Position numbers and translations under genes: made by a program. Source: Porodaedalea pini (taxonomy: Eukaryota > Basidiomycota > Agaricomycetes > Hymenochaetales > Hymenochaetaceae). From it: DNA of 64,000 nucleotides. Positions 1-11,323 of the stretch are shown here, piece after piece. A model generated the notes under the pieces. The model was given only the letters and a program-made list of their open reading frames with translations. It was not told where the DNA came from and made no database searches. The first letter of the stretch is position 1. The number at the start of each line of letters is the position of its first letter. The stretch spans positions 1-64,000 of the forward strand of contig NBAY01000030.1 in NCBI GenBank assembly GCA_002794775.1, written 5' to 3'.

Positions 1-145
1 AGGAGGGTTCAGGGCATCAAAATGCACCGGTCTCATCTTTATCTCTCGTCCTTCTCCTCCCATCCCCATCAGTCTTGCTCTCCCACCTCATCGCTCACCC
101 CTATAAGTACCCATTGCTACGGAAGGACAAGCTGGACGGCATCCT

Positions 146-2559
146 ATGGATCCTTCCAGTGACATAGTCATGGTTAATGGTACGGAATAGATCGCCATGT
201 TCTAAGTCTTTGGTGGCTTACAAACAGGCATTTTGTGTAGCACCCAGTGAAGTTCATGATCATGAAGACACCATGGAAGACTCTGAGCAGTTGCAAGAGG
301 TGCTATCTGGTAAGCATATGTCTTCCCTGGTAAGTTCCATGGGCCCTTCTGACGTGATGTCAGATGAAGTTTCTTCTGAAGGACCTGCAGAGAATGATTC
401 AAAAGGAAAGGGAAAGGAAGTGGCTCGAGAGAGTTCAGGGAGGAATCTAGTCGTAGTAGCCGTAAGTACTATTTATACAATTGCTGCGGATCATCCTGAT
501 GCATCTGTGCACTATTTTTCAGCATCCGAAAGTGCAGCACTAAAGAAGCAGCTCGTTCAAGCAAAGGCATCACAGTCCTATGACGAAGTTGTGGTAATTG
601 CGGAGGCAGCTGTTGCTAAGCATGGTCAGATTGAGGAAAAGTCAAAGCGGCGTAAAAAATGTCTTCATGCCAGAAAAAATTATGATTCTCTCTTGGCTAG
701 GATAACCCAACTTGAGTCACAAATCCACACAAGCGAGGCCACCGTGCTTCGAACTGTTCAAGATGTTGCTGCAGCCGACGAGGCACGTTCTTCGGAGGCC
801 CAGGTCGGCCTTCTTTTTGTCACGGATCGGGTTAATACGTTGGAGGAGAAAAATGAACAAAGCGAAATCAATGTGCGTCGAGTAGAAGATGAAATACGTG
901 GTGTACTTAGTCTTCATACGGATGCTATTCTCAGGGTAAAGCTCCTTCTCTAGTATCACTCTACTTGATTCTCACATTCTGATTTAGGAGCCTGAAGCGG
1001 CGGATAAGTTGTGCCTTCAAAAATTGATCGAGGAAGGAAAGATTATACTCCTTACGGGATTCAGTGTTGCGGAGCATGTCCTGCAGATTCGCTACTGCTC
1101 GGGAAACACTTCAAATAATGAGGATGTCCGCAAGCCTAAAAGGATTCATTATTTCATCCCGATCGACCACCCTCGTATTCAGGAAAACACAGCGTGTGAC
1201 CCGTGGACATACGAATGGGTCTTGAGGGACCTTGTGCAGCGTGCTCAAACCCCAAAGGCAGGCCCTGGCGTGCCCTTCGAGGCATTCAAATCAATCGCCA
1301 ATAAAACAGAAAACCACGCATTCGATCTTGGGCAACTCTATCCGAAGTACAACAGAGAGAAGGTAATCCAAAACTTGCACGACTTGTTAGCTGCTTTTAT
1401 GCGTGCTCATGAATGGCCGAGTTTCTGGGAGATGAATGCTTCACTTTCCTTTGTCGTGAGGGTGGAACAGGCAGGATATGGAGATTGCAAACCTTTCTGC
1501 GACCAGGCCCAATACAACGATGCGGACGCCCTTGTTCTGGTGGAAGTTATTAGGAGCGGACTTCCGCAGGCATCCGAGATATCCACGGAGCTAAAGGGGA
1601 AACCCGAGACTATGAGCAAAATCGAGAGTTTCGCAGGCCACGAAGCGATGTGGATTTTCAATCAGTATCAGCAAAAGTCTAAAAAGAGTTGGCCTAAAAG
1701 AGGCTCTGCTCACTACTCCACGCACTCTTCCCAACTCTCCGACGTGGGCTCTACCCCTTGCGATACTGTATTGGGCACGCAATTTGATTTGAAAAAGAGA
1801 CTTACGCGCGATTCTGTCAACCAAATTGCATACATACTTCGTCTCGCCTTCAGGCAACGAAAAGAGGATGTGGATATCTTGTTTAGCGCTTCCCCGATAC
1901 CGCAACTGGAGGGACCGGAAAAATATGATTTTAAGTCGGCCGATAGTCGAATGAGAGAATATGCCGGTCTTGTTGTGGATCCTTGTAATGAAGCAAGCTT
2001 GTCGTATGAAGAACTGGACGCCCGAGTACTTCTCGCAGAGGCCAGTGCACCAGCGGGCAGTGTGAAGCACTCGCTATGCAGGAATTACAGGAATCTTAGG
2101 GCGTATATGCCTTTCATCAAGGACCTGTCTGCGCTATCGGCAGCTCTCAAGCTCTTGGAGGACGGAATTGCCGACATTCTATTGCGGGAAGATGCCTATG
2201 ACTCACTCGTAGTTGCATTACACAGAGGTGCCCATGATATGTCCAAGCCTGTGGAATCTTACAAAGCTGCAATAAAGGCATTGGAGGAGCGTGGCATTTC
2301 GCAGGGGCAGTTTAAGGAGTGTGCTCCACATTTCAGAGCGATTTTGGCCATCCAGCAGGGAATCAACATGCATAACAGTATCCCCGACGGACCTATAAGC
2401 GTAGGGTTCCCCCTTCCACATGTGGACAATGCGGTGCGATCCAGTGAACGGGAATCCAGTGCATTGCAATCCTATCTGTCGTCATCTGCGAAATCATTTC
2501 ACAAGCATCCCGCTGACGATCATGCCCTTACGACGAGGCCAGAGAAAAAAAAGAATTGA
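146..2559 (+). CDS. Hypothetical coiled-coil protein, four exons
   Basis: I do not recognise this family. Proposed exons are 146-179, 241-465, 523-935 and 988-2559. Introns 1 (180-240) and 3 (936-987) have clear GT..AG ends and join in frame. Intron 2 (466-522) is less certain because its donor GTACTA is weak; a stronger GTAAGT at 462 would break the frame. Together the exons give 747 codons plus a stop, beginning MDPSSDIVMVN. The N-terminal third is acidic and Ser-rich; the middle (about 523-935) is rich in Lys, Glu, Gln and Ala and looks coiled-coil. The C-terminal half is a globular alpha-rich region without a recognised motif. The start ATG at 146 is chosen because exon 1 splices in frame into the long open frame. 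The frame ends at TGA 2557-2559, yet stays open far beyond it (next entry). Inference: an expressed lineage-specific gene, possibly recently shortened. Confidence 0.6.
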
Positions 2560-2970
2560 TCAGATTACCCGCATGACGAAGGCCCCTCTAATTCGAAAGG
2601 AGGCATGGCTCGTGGAGACACGTCCCCGCCATCCCCCCTCACTTCGTCCTCGCTCCAGCCAGGCCCCTCTAATTTGTTTAATGCTGGAAGGGGAGGCACG
2701 GCTCATGGAAACACATCCCAGTCCCTCCTCACTTCATCCTCGTCCTGGCCACCTCCCCCCGCTGACTGGCATCAGACTTACGAGAACTACAGAAGAGAGG
2801 GTGGAAGAGAGGGTAGAAGCGACCAGAAATGGAGACACGACTACCACTCTGGAAGAGAGGATAGAGACTACCAGAGACGGGAATACAGCTACTCCGGAAG
2901 AGAGGATAGAGACTACCAGAGACGGGAATACAGCTACTCCAGAAGAGGGGGTAGACGTGGACATCACTGA
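2560..2970 (+). pseudogene. In-frame C-terminal extension behind a TGA, Arg/Gly/Glu-rich tail
   Basis: Directly behind the TGA at 2557-2559 the same frame stays open for 136 codons to a stop at 2968-2970. It encodes a Pro/Ser-rich stretch followed by a basic tail with two copies of a 15-residue repeat (core GREDRDYQRREYSYS) and the end RRGGRRGHH. Such RG/RE-rich tails are common at the ends of fungal nuclear or RNA-associated proteins (general knowledge). The simplest reading is that the ancestral codon was CGA (Arg) and the C-terminus was lost by a C-to-T change. A retained intron or stop-codon readthrough would be alternatives. Confidence 0.5.
2851..2940 (+). repeat. 45-bp tandem repeat, two copies
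   Basis: Two identical or near-identical 45-bp units (2851-2895 and 2896-2940) starting GGAAGAGAGG. The period is a multiple of three, so the open frame is kept; the units encode the 15-residue Arg/Glu/Tyr repeat of the tail described above. Confidence 0.85.
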
Positions 2971-3000
2971 GAGAGTTCCGGAAGAGTTGCTCTGACATCA

Positions 3001-3539
3001 CGATGATGACCTCGAGGAGTCCAAGGTGGTCACTGGAGCGGCGGTAATGAGGAGGGACTCAAGCGTGGATCAAATCAGTCTGAACAATCAGACACATGCT
3101 CTCGCATAGCCTCAAATCCTTTTGTCTACTATTTCCTTTTGTATTCCTCCTACTAAGTCTTCTTTCATACAGAAATACCAGGGTTTTGTATGATTAGTTG
3201 TGTAGAATGTACATTTTATTTATTCAATGATTGAAGTTTACTGCTAGAAAGTGACCATGATGATGGAGTGCGTGATGTTCTGCACCGCTCAACTCATTGT
3301 CCATCGCTACGATAGCCTTTGGGCATGGCAAGACTGCATATGGTCCAAGAGTGAAGGATGCAGAGGTCGAGACAAGTCTTGCATTACTCACTCACACTGT
3401 TCGATATGCGCAGGAGGATGTTTCTCACATCAAGGAACAGTAGTTATGTGTACATCATATAGACAGAATATATTACATTGTTGGACCAGTTGAGACAGTG
3501 ACAAGGAAGCCTGTATCCACTCGATGAAGAAACCCAACA
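3001..3539. other. Intergenic, no supported gene
   Basis: AT-richer stretch between the coiled-coil gene and the transposase. A short part (about 3330-3350) resembles a piece of the transposase at 3895-3915, so some of this may be decayed transposon sequence. No convincing coding exon is seen. Confidence 0.4.
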
Positions 3540-4774
3540 CTAACAGAGATAACCGCAATGATGATAGAAAGCACGACAGTCCACAGCACTGATAGACATG
3601 GTTTCACCATAAAGCTTTGCGAATACTGAAGCATCCGTTTCCTCATCACTGAATTTGACCCGACAAAGTCGAGATTTCAGCAGAGAGAATGCCAGCTCGA
3701 TCGGGTTGAAGTCCGGAGAATACGCGGGGAGAAATTCCAGCTTCATGCCCCTGTGCGGAGTCAGATCAGTAAGAGCCCTGTGTCGCAGCACGACAGGTCA
3801 AAATAGACGGACCTTGACTCAATGAGTTCGCAGATTTCCAGTGACTTGTGGATTGTGCAGTTGTCCATCACCACGACAGAGTTTTGGGCCGGCCAAGGTT
3901 GCATGTGGTCCAAGAGATCCCTGATAAATGCGGAGAAGGAGGTGGCATTGAAGGATCCTTCCAGTATTGTACAGTCAAGCATGCCAGTCGAAGTGATTGC
4001 GGGCAAGATTGAATACCTAGAAGAGGCAAGCAGTCAGATCTGCAGTCATAAAGGTAAGCATTGCACCTTTTTCCCCATGTAAAGATCACTTTCCAACATG
4101 CCTGATAACCCTGCAAAGCCCATGCTTTCTTCCTCAAGAAGGTATGTCAGTCGCATGCGCTCTCGTCGACAAAGACGAGCTGTTCTGCCTCATATTGAGA
4201 TCCCATTCTCAATGTGTACCGGAGCCGAGCGGACTTGCTGCGTTCAAGTGCCCTTTTCGATATCTTGAGCAGAGTAAGTTTGCTGATGCAAAGCCATAAG
4301 CATCACCGCACCGTCTTCAGAGTGAACCCAGCCCGGCGCAGAGACCTCCATACTGTAGTGTCCGAAACCTTCTTGCCTGTTACCCTTTCCAGCTCCTCCC
4401 TCACCTCGTCTAAGTACTGGTCCTTGCGATGCTCTATCGTGCTCAAGAGATACTATAGTTCAGTTAGCCGCAGCGAGTCATTACAATTCAAAAAATGCAC
4501 TCACCTGTGTATCCACATAATCAAGCAACCTTGGTCTTCCGGTCCTCATGCCCTCCTGTCGTAAATGCCCCATGCGCTCGTGTTGAGCAACAGTTCGGTG
4601 GATTGTTGCTCGATGGATATCTATTACCCCGGCCAGGTCATGCACGGTGAAGAGTCGTGACTGATACAGTCTGAATATGATGTGTCTTGCATCATCTGAG
4701 AGTGCCTTGCCTGAAACCATCATGGAACAACCTGAGAGGAGGAGGAAGTAGAGTGTTGGCTTTCGTGTTTGCAT
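3540..4774 (-). CDS. Tc1/mariner-type (DDE_3) transposase, multi-exon, intact or nearly so
   Basis: Minus strand. The N-terminal exon (4774 down to about 4505) holds a helix-turn-helix with DDARHIIFRLYQS and a second recognition helix followed by GRPRLLDYVDTQ. A 52-bp GT..AG intron follows (about 4453-4504). The next exon continues EVREELERVTGKKVSDTTVWRSLRRAGF, a typical second HTH. The catalytic core shows FVDESACDRHTF (first Asp, near 4170), VVVMDNCTIHK (second Asp, near 3850) and LPAYSPDFNPIELAF (Glu, near 3710). Between the second Asp and Glu segments an in-frame stop-containing stretch (about 3751-3810) has GT..AG ends, so it is probably an intron. The end YHHCGYLC resembles normal family C-termini. 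Several introns must be spliced for an intact protein. I found no clear terminal inverted repeats. It could be a recent or domesticated copy, or a pseudogene. Confidence 0.7.
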
Positions 4775-4976
4775 GGCGGTGGCTTGGCTAACACGTGCTC
4801 ACGTGCTCACAGGTGTTGGTAGTATGCACAGAAATTTGAGCGTAGCAGTCGAAGCACAAAGCGAATGGACAGGAAACTTGCAGGGAAGATGGCTTTTATG
4901 TGTCCGATAATTACACAAAAAGAATCATAATCTTAGCGGTCTTCTCGCCCATGCTGCAAGACCTGTTGTGAGAAGA

Positions 4977-5404
4977 GGAAGGTGGAAAGAGCTCAAAGTG
5001 GAACACAAACCTTGCTGCTGCACCATGAATACTGCATGGATTGGCTTCAGACTTGCAGGAGCTGTTGGTATAGTCATATACTTAATTTACAGTCATGGGA
5101 AAGAATTTTATAGGTAGATGTAGGGGAGCCATAATTTTTGAATCTCAGTGGAAATGTATGAGAGAACAGACTGGCTGCACTTGTTTGATCTCCACCCACC
5201 TACACAGTCAATGTATTGCTCCCTATTTTACATATTTCTGCTCCTGAGAACCATGCCTATTTTTTGAGTACTTAATGAGCAGGTACTGCGCAGAATTTAC
5301 AGAGAAAATCAACATTTATTCTATTTTTTGACATTTTGGCTCAGACGCGGCTCATTTCACGTGAAATGCACGTGTCGCAGGACTTATGAAAATGGCTGTA
5401 AAGG
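4977..5404 (-). repeat. Interspersed repeat D, copy 1
   Basis: About 425 bp that recurs in inverted orientation at 32021-32433. Shared landmarks include the double CACGTG-like core (CACGTGAAATGCACGTGTCG), the segment around TACTTAATGAGCAGGTACTG and the end GGTGGAAAGAGCTC. No terminal inverted repeat or coding frame was seen. The class is unknown; a MITE or part of a larger element is possible. Confidence 0.7.
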
Positions 5405-6080
5405 GCTTGACATGTAGACCTTTCAAATGATAACCCTCAACCTTGCTCGGATATTTTTGTGTATTATATAACCTAACTTTTTTCTTCAAACCTTTTTCAC
5501 TCTGGCTCTCCACAATTAGCCTCTGGTGGAGGAGCCATCTGACCTAAATGTGGGTAACAAGATATATGCAATTGTTGTCAATAATATTGTTCATAGTTTT
5601 GTTCACTTCCTTTCATATCATAATCAACTTTGCTAATAAGCCTGCTCACTATTGGTATAATCTTAGTTCAAATGAGCAATCCATCTCTGTTCCTCCTCCT
5701 ACCTAATCCAAAATAGATCTCACTGCAGAACAGTACTGCACCCTTCCGTCTTCAGCATGTTATGACAAGGAGTAACATTCCTATATTACAACTTCAAACA
5801 AGGGTGTTGTTTATAAGATCTAGCACAGCAAATTGAGGAACCAGTAGTATATTACCCTTTCCAATAAGAGAAGATTTAGGTAGGTGCCAGCAGTATCCCA
5901 TTCCTTATTAGTTTTAACCTCAGTTATTCTATCTTGTGACCCAGAAATGTATAGAGAACCCATTTGAGACTCTTCACTAACACCTTTGCCAATGATATCA
6001 GGGTTCTCTCAGCAATAACAACAGGAGCTCATAGCTTTGAATGCAGTCATGTTTGCTCAAAACTAGATGTGCAATCCAGC
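5405..6080. other. AT-rich, no supported gene
   Basis: No exon-like open frame. It could be the decayed 5' leader of the gag remnant that follows, since no LTR for that remnant can be recognised. Confidence 0.4.
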
Positions 6081-7390
6081 TTCTACCTCAGCAATCAACA
6101 TTGCCAAACCTTACAACTATGATGGAGGGGCCAACTATCTCAACTTTAAGTGCAAAGTCACTCTCTTCATGTTGGTGAACCTAGCCAAGTTCCTGATGTT
6201 AGCAAGCAAAATCTTCTTCCCCTTTTTGTATCTTTAGAGTGGACATGCATTGACATGGGTGCAAAACTACATTGAGGAATTCATGATGGTGGGAGTTGTT
6301 GTACTAACAGAGACCTGGTCTGTATCTAAAATCAGCTAGACATATCTTTTGATGACCTGAATCACAAAGAGAAGGCCCTGCAGGACTTCTGTAAGATCAC
6401 ACAGAAGGACCACAGTGTTGACAACTTTTTCTAAGATTTTGACATCCTGTGCACCAAAGCAGGTCTGATAGCAGCACACTACGACAATGTAGTCATCAAT
6501 CAACTGAAACACACCTTGAATATTGAGATCATCCATGGAGTCTTGCACTCTTCTCCTATGCCCACAATGTATGCAGCATAGAGAAAGAAAGTCATTGAGG
6601 TCAATTGCATCAAACAGCAAGTGCATGCACTCCAGCAAGGCCAACAACTACCACCTCATCCTCTGGCTCAACTAGTAAGATAGCTGCCTCTGACTTGTTA
6701 GTCTGCTGTCTCTTATGTCAACTATTGTAACGCAATGAGAGTGACATTTGGAGGAGCTGGTCAGCCAATGAACATGTCAATGAATGAGCTGTGACACCAG
6801 GGAAAGTGTTTTCTATGCAGGGAGCCTGGCTACTTTACAAATAAGTGTCCACTCCAAAAGCAGATCACCTGTCACATGATCATGGCAATGGAGCTCAAAG
6901 TCAGGGGCATCTTTGCAAGTGAGTTTGTGGCATTGAAGGAGTTGTCATTCAAGGAAGTCATAGACACTTGGAAGATAACTGTGAAAGATTACATGGAGGA
7001 GGAAGGTGACAATAAGGTGATAGACTCACAGAGCTTTACAAGTAGTCAGATGTAGCCATTGAGGTGACTGACCAAGAATCTCTAGGGGTTTTGCTTCTGA
7101 ATTTGCTAAAATATAGTCAACTGCCTGTATAATATCTAGATGTGAATGATGTGAATGACCTTTCCAAAGATGAGACCCTTACCAATGAAAAAGACAACAA
7201 GAATGAGAAGCTATTCATGAGAGGAACTGGCAAATGCCAGCTAGATCTCCTCCTGAACATTGAGTATAGCATGAGTGGTGGGGAACAAGGGAGAGAGGTG
7301 GGTGTGCATGCTCTTGTAGATTTGAGATGCATGAGATCATGTATCAACATGGGGTTCATCAAATAATACAGGTTGGAAACAAAGTGATAC
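6081..7390 (+). pseudogene. Decayed gypsy gag and protease remnant
   Basis: Plus-strand counterpart of the gag-protease of the element at 7978-16106. At about 6110-6310 it keeps the gag core (YDGGANYLNFKCKVTLFM, then an equivalent of the WAQNYVEE segment). Near 6795-6845 a zinc knuckle remnant reads CFLCREPGYFTNKC, where Tyr replaces the required His. At 7142-7366 the protease region has KLFMRGTGKCQLDLLLN and ALVDLRCMRSCI, so the catalytic D-S/T-G motif is spoiled. Many stops break the frame. Old, inactive and without recognisable LTRs of its own. Confidence 0.75.
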
Positions 7391-7393
7391 ATC

Positions 7394-7606
7394 TTATTAG
7401 GTGGAAGTTCAGATAAGGGCTTGAACCAGGCAGGCCTTGGCTTACTGTCATCTGGGATGTGCTATACTCAAGTGGAGACTCAAGACATGCTATACTCAGA
7501 CTAGGTTATTATAGAGGTAAGAGGAAAAGCAGAACAAGAAGTGTTCAAGTGATTTCTCTTCCCTATAAGCACAGCACCTGTGAGACTATATTATCTAAGT
7601 ACTGTA
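7394..7606 (-). repeat. Truncated LTR of gypsy family A
   Basis: Matches the first part of the family-A LTR as read on the plus strand (starting TTAGGTGGAAGTTC, later GATGTGCTATACTCAAG and GGAAAAGCAGAAC). It is clearly more diverged than the LTR at 7978 and ends where a different LTR-like sequence begins at 7607. Confidence 0.65.
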
Positions 7607-7976
7607 TGTTAGGATCCCAAGTGTGTACATCCATCTCTCCTTTTCTTTCATTGTCATCATCCTCGATGACGTCCCTTTTCCCCTTCCCCACTGGACCCTT
7701 CCCTTTGTCACTCATTTGTTGACATCACCTGACTCATCAATCATGTGACCCTTGCACGTGGTTGCAGGTGACATCATCCTCTCCTTACTCATCACATTCC
7801 ACAATGTTCCATTGCATTCCATTTCCCAGGAACATCATCCTCTTTATAGTAATACAATCACACAGCCATTGAGTATATAGGTAGCTCATTCCTCTGTATT
7901 GCCCCTCACCTCGATATTCATTTAATCTACTGTGCTTACTCTTGACATCATCATCTATGATGCTTGTGTGTTCAAC
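7607..7976 (+). repeat. Possible solo LTR of another (copia-like) family
   Basis: About 370 bp starting TGTTAGGATCCC and ending near GTGTTCAAC, lying between two family-A LTR pieces. It has a TATA-like TTTATAGTAATAC near 7840 and CT-rich stretches. The start and end style resembles Ty1/copia LTRs, but flanks show no matching target duplication, so this is tentative. Confidence 0.3.
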
Positions 7977-7977
7977 T

Positions 7978-8415
7978 TGTTAGGCGGGAGTCCAGGAGAT
8001 GACTTGGACTGGGCAGGCCTTGGCTGACTGTCGTCTGGGATGTGCTATACTCAAGTGAGGACTCGGGACATGCTGTACTCAGGCTAGGTCATCATGAAGG
8101 TAAGAGGATTAATACAATGTACTCTACTACAGGAGGGGGACACGGTCTCACCTAGGTCGTCATGGAGGTAAGAGGAAAAGCAGAACAGGTGTTCAGATGC
8201 GATTCCTCTTCCTCATATACAGTGATCACCTCATGAGAACCGGTTGCCCCATTGTCTAAGATTACATAAAGGGAGCGGAATGGAACAAATGAAGGTCATG
8301 TGAAAGGAGTGTGGGAAATGATTGAAAAGATGATTAATTATAATGAAAAGGAGCGATTAAAAGAAAAGAAATGATAAAAGGAAAATAAAAGAAAGGAAAA
8401 GTTCGAGTCCTGACA
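7978..8415 (-). repeat. 3' LTR of element A1
   Basis: 438 bp, reading TGTTAGGCGGGAG at the left and CGAGTCCTGACA at the right on the plus strand. It holds the putative start of R (complement of 8176-8186, GTTCTGCTTTT) and an upstream TATA. It is paired with 15669-16106 and differs from it by scattered substitutions, many of them transitions. Confidence 0.85.
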
Positions 8416-8430
8416 TTACCCCCCCCTCAA
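8416..8430 (-). other. Polypurine tract of A1
   Basis: On the minus strand a run GAGGGGGGGGTAA abuts the 3' LTR. This is the expected position of the plus-strand primer. The equivalent in element A2 is at 59638-59650. Confidence 0.65.
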
Positions 8431-8529
8431 GGTTGGGCATCCTGACCAACCAAGATTGTGGTCATTTGGCTTGGTGTCGACGAAGAGTGGGCGAAGTCGT
8501 TGGTGTAGAATGTTGAGTTTTCAAGGAGC

Positions 8530-9890
8530 GCCGGGATGTTTTTGATAGAAATCAGTGATCGCCTCCTTTGCATTCTCGCCAAAGTCTGTTTCCAGCTGCC
8601 AAGTCAGTTTGTTGTACCCGACCCACTTGACCAGGTACTGTAGTTTCCTTCGGTGTAGACATGATGTAGAGCCGTGCCAGTTGTCCCATCACTGCCGATC
8701 ACTCCAGAAGCACTCGAGAACTGGTTCCGATGCGTACTGATCAGTACCGGACTCAATCCAATTGGTCTGGTTTCGAATCAGAACCCTGCGATCGCGTCAG
8801 CAACACGTTCTGAGACCTCCGAATGCATATTGGAATGTACCAGAGATCTTATCTGGATGATTAGGGATGCGGTCACATGGAGCATACAGCCAAGACATGT
8901 ACTGGACTGCTGTCCGATGACAGGAGCCACGTACCGATTGGACGATCTGAGTTCTGGTGGAGCACCGGTATGGTCGGATGCGATGTGGATGTTTTTCTTC
9001 ATTATGATTTATGTTTTTCCTATGTTCTTCTGATTTCTATGCACTCTATGCATGCCTCTATGATCTATGACTTTTCCTTTTGACTTCTCTATGTTTCAAC
9101 TGATATGCACGTTATGCCCGTATGGAAATATTAACTGTAGATAGATCTTTGGACTTAGTATAAATATGCACCCCATGTCGTAGGTAGAGGACAAGTGAGT
9201 TCTACCACAGAGTCTCCCTCAGATAGGGTAACTTGAGTGCGATCCGTCTTAGTTCTCAAAAAACCTGTAGTCGTTCCATCCTCGTCTTAGCATCTTGTCT
9301 CTTGAAACTGTCTCTTGTCTCTTACTCCATAACTCAAACCTTGTCGCTTGTCATGATCACATCGTACCGGTGTTGATTACCTGTGCATACCAACTCCATA
9401 CTGGTCAAGTACAGAGCCGACAGGAGTACCCAACCTTAGCACTCGATATTGACGCGTACCGGCACATACCGGTACGTCGAGTGATCTCACTGCAGTCAAC
9501 CCCTAACCTCCCAGAGCAATGCGATCACGTCCCCAAAAGGACCGCTGATCCCAGACACCCCTAAGTCAGGATCTACAACGAGTCGATGATCTCCTGAACC
9601 TCATATTCTTCCTCATTGTCAACGATGTCGGGTGGCAGCAGTGAAGGTTGTTTCTGGCTTTTGAAGGATGGTTCGATGGTGGGTTTCAACAGGGCTTCAT
9701 TGAAGATGAGGTGGACTTTCTTCCATCATTTGGGGAGTTTGAGCTTGTACGCGCTCGCGCCCACCTTGTCGACGATTTTGAAGGGTCCATACCACTTGTC
9801 TGCTAGCTTCTTTGTTGGCATGTCTGTGCTGATGTTCTGACCATCCAGGAAGACCTTGTCGCTGGACTGGTACTCCACTGATGTCCCTGC
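8530..9890 (-). pseudogene. Integrase C-terminus and chromodomain of A1, split by an LTR-B insertion
   Basis: The segment 9578-9890 encodes on the minus strand the end of integrase and the start of the chromodomain. The segment 8530-8664 encodes its end, as shown by alignment by eye with the intact counterpart at 59764-60060 ([25 protein letters not shown]). LTR B at 8665-9577 interrupts it. Chromodomains target such elements to methylated-histone chromatin (known for the family). Confidence 0.75.
8665..9577 (+). mobile_element. Solo LTR, family B, copy 1
   Basis: 913 bp with ends TGTAGAGCC and GGATCTACA, an inverted TGTAGA/TCTACA. A TATAAATA lies near 9160, so plus is the LTR's reading direction. 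Flanks ATGA (8661-8664) and ACGA (9578-9581) look like a diverged 4-bp target duplication; the uninterrupted sequence survives at 59880 as CAGACGTGAGTCG. No internal region or second LTR is present, so it is a solo LTR. It is dotted with TACCGG/TACTGG motifs. Confidence 0.8.
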
Positions 9891-9893
9891 TGT

Positions 9894-10508
9894 TCAGTTG
9901 TGGTAATGCTTCATGTCTTCAGCTGCCTTGATCAGGTTGTCCTTTGCAACACGATGAGTCTCCTTGATGTGCTTTGCAAATTCTTCCACTGACATGTTGG
10001 TAGAGGAAGTTTGTACTGTGTTGAAGCTCATTGGGTGACGTCCGGTGTTCACATAGAAGGGAGACATCTTTGTTGCCGAATGTTCGCAGTTGTTGTACGC
10101 GAACTCTGCAAGAGGGAGCCAGTCTTTCCAGTCCGATTGTTGGTGGTCAACAAAGAGTTGAAGGTACTGTTCGAGTTCTTGGTTGACGCATTCCGTTTGA
10201 CTGTCCATTTGTGGGTGGTATGCCATTGACGGGTTTCCTTCAATGTGTAAGAGTTTGTACAACTCCTTCATCATTGATGCGTCAAACTGTGTGCCACGGT
10301 CATGGATGATCTTCTTTGGCAAGCTGTGGAGACAGAAAACGTGGTCGCGATACAGTTGGGCCATGCCTTCTGCTGACAATTTTGTCATTGTTGGGATCGC
10401 GTGCATCTGCTTCAAGAATCTGTCCATGAAGATGCAGATTGCATTGTGTCCTTTCGAGTCCGGGAGTCCGGGAGTTCCCTGATGAGATCGACTGTAACAA
10501 TTTCCCAA
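9894..10508 (-). pseudogene. Integrase core of A1
   Basis: Open frame of 204 codons with FMDRFLKQMHAIPTMTK, the second catalytic Asp in KIIHDRGTQFDASMMKEL, and the Glu of the D,D35E triad in HPQMDSQTECVNQELEQYL. It ends LIKAAEDMKHYHN, before the linker to the chromodomain. The N-terminal junction with the H2C2 region is frame-shifted. The core itself looks conserved, but the polyprotein is not continuous. Confidence 0.85.
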
Positions 10509-10570
10509 GGACCTTCAGGGACTGCGTTCGGGTGAAGTGGTCTTGACCTCGACATCCTCAGAGCCTTTGT

Positions 10571-11323
10571 TCACTGACAGCAGTCACACCCTTGGACATA
10601 CGCTCGGACATCGGAGAACATCGACACCCACCAGAAGTCTCGACAGACAAGCTCCACCATTTTTGATGCTCCTGGATGCCCCGCCAGTACCGAGTCATGA
10701 CACTCCCGCAACACAGATTCCTTTATCGTTGATGGGACATATACCTTGCCCTTCATTTGCCACAAACTGTCAACCTCCATCATCCCTGTTGGCCTCTCCA
10801 ACTTGTTCTGCGCCTTCTGTGCCTCACCCACTCGTTCCAACACCTCGTCACGTGACATCCTCACCACCCCATGATTCAGCCACTTCTCCTTGATGAACAC
10901 AATGCCGTCATTGTCATCCTTGCCCTCGTCATAGCCAGCCTTGTGCAACAGTAGGTCCACCTTGCCCATCATCTTCCCCAACTTGTGTTCAAGGTGGAAG
11001 TCAAATTCCTCGAGCTCTGTCTGCCAGCGAGCTTGTCGATAGCTCAGCTTCTGTGCTGACCTGAAGTAAGTGAGGTTGGCATGATCGGACCAGATTTCGA
11101 TAGGGTGATGGGTGCCGAGAAGGTACTGTCTCCACTCCTTGAGTGCTGAAACGATCGTGAGCATCTCCTTGTCAGAGATCTCATAGTTTCGTTCTGCTGG
11201 CAGGAGTGCTTCTGACCTGTAGGCAACTACCCTCCACTTGCCTTCCTGCTTCTGCAACAACACACCTCCAAGCACAAAGTTTGATGAGTCCGCTTCGATG
11301 CGGAAAGGGCCCTCATCATTCAC
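10571..11323 (-). pseudogene. RNase H and integrase zinc-binding (H2C2) region of A1
   Basis: 250 codons. RNase H residues appear in order: IEADSSNFVLGGVLLQ (Asp), RNYEISDKEMLTIV (Glu), IEIWSDHANLTYF (Asp), followed by the tether. The last part has ECHDSVLAGHPGASKM and QGCDCCQ, the H..H..C..C zinc-binding motif at the start of integrase. Upstream, RT and RNase H are out of frame with each other. Confidence 0.88.

Noticed and set aside
8674..9564. Open frames of 60-120 codons inside LTR B
   Set aside because: They recur only because the LTR is repeated; no protein motif, and the LTR has a promoter-like structure.
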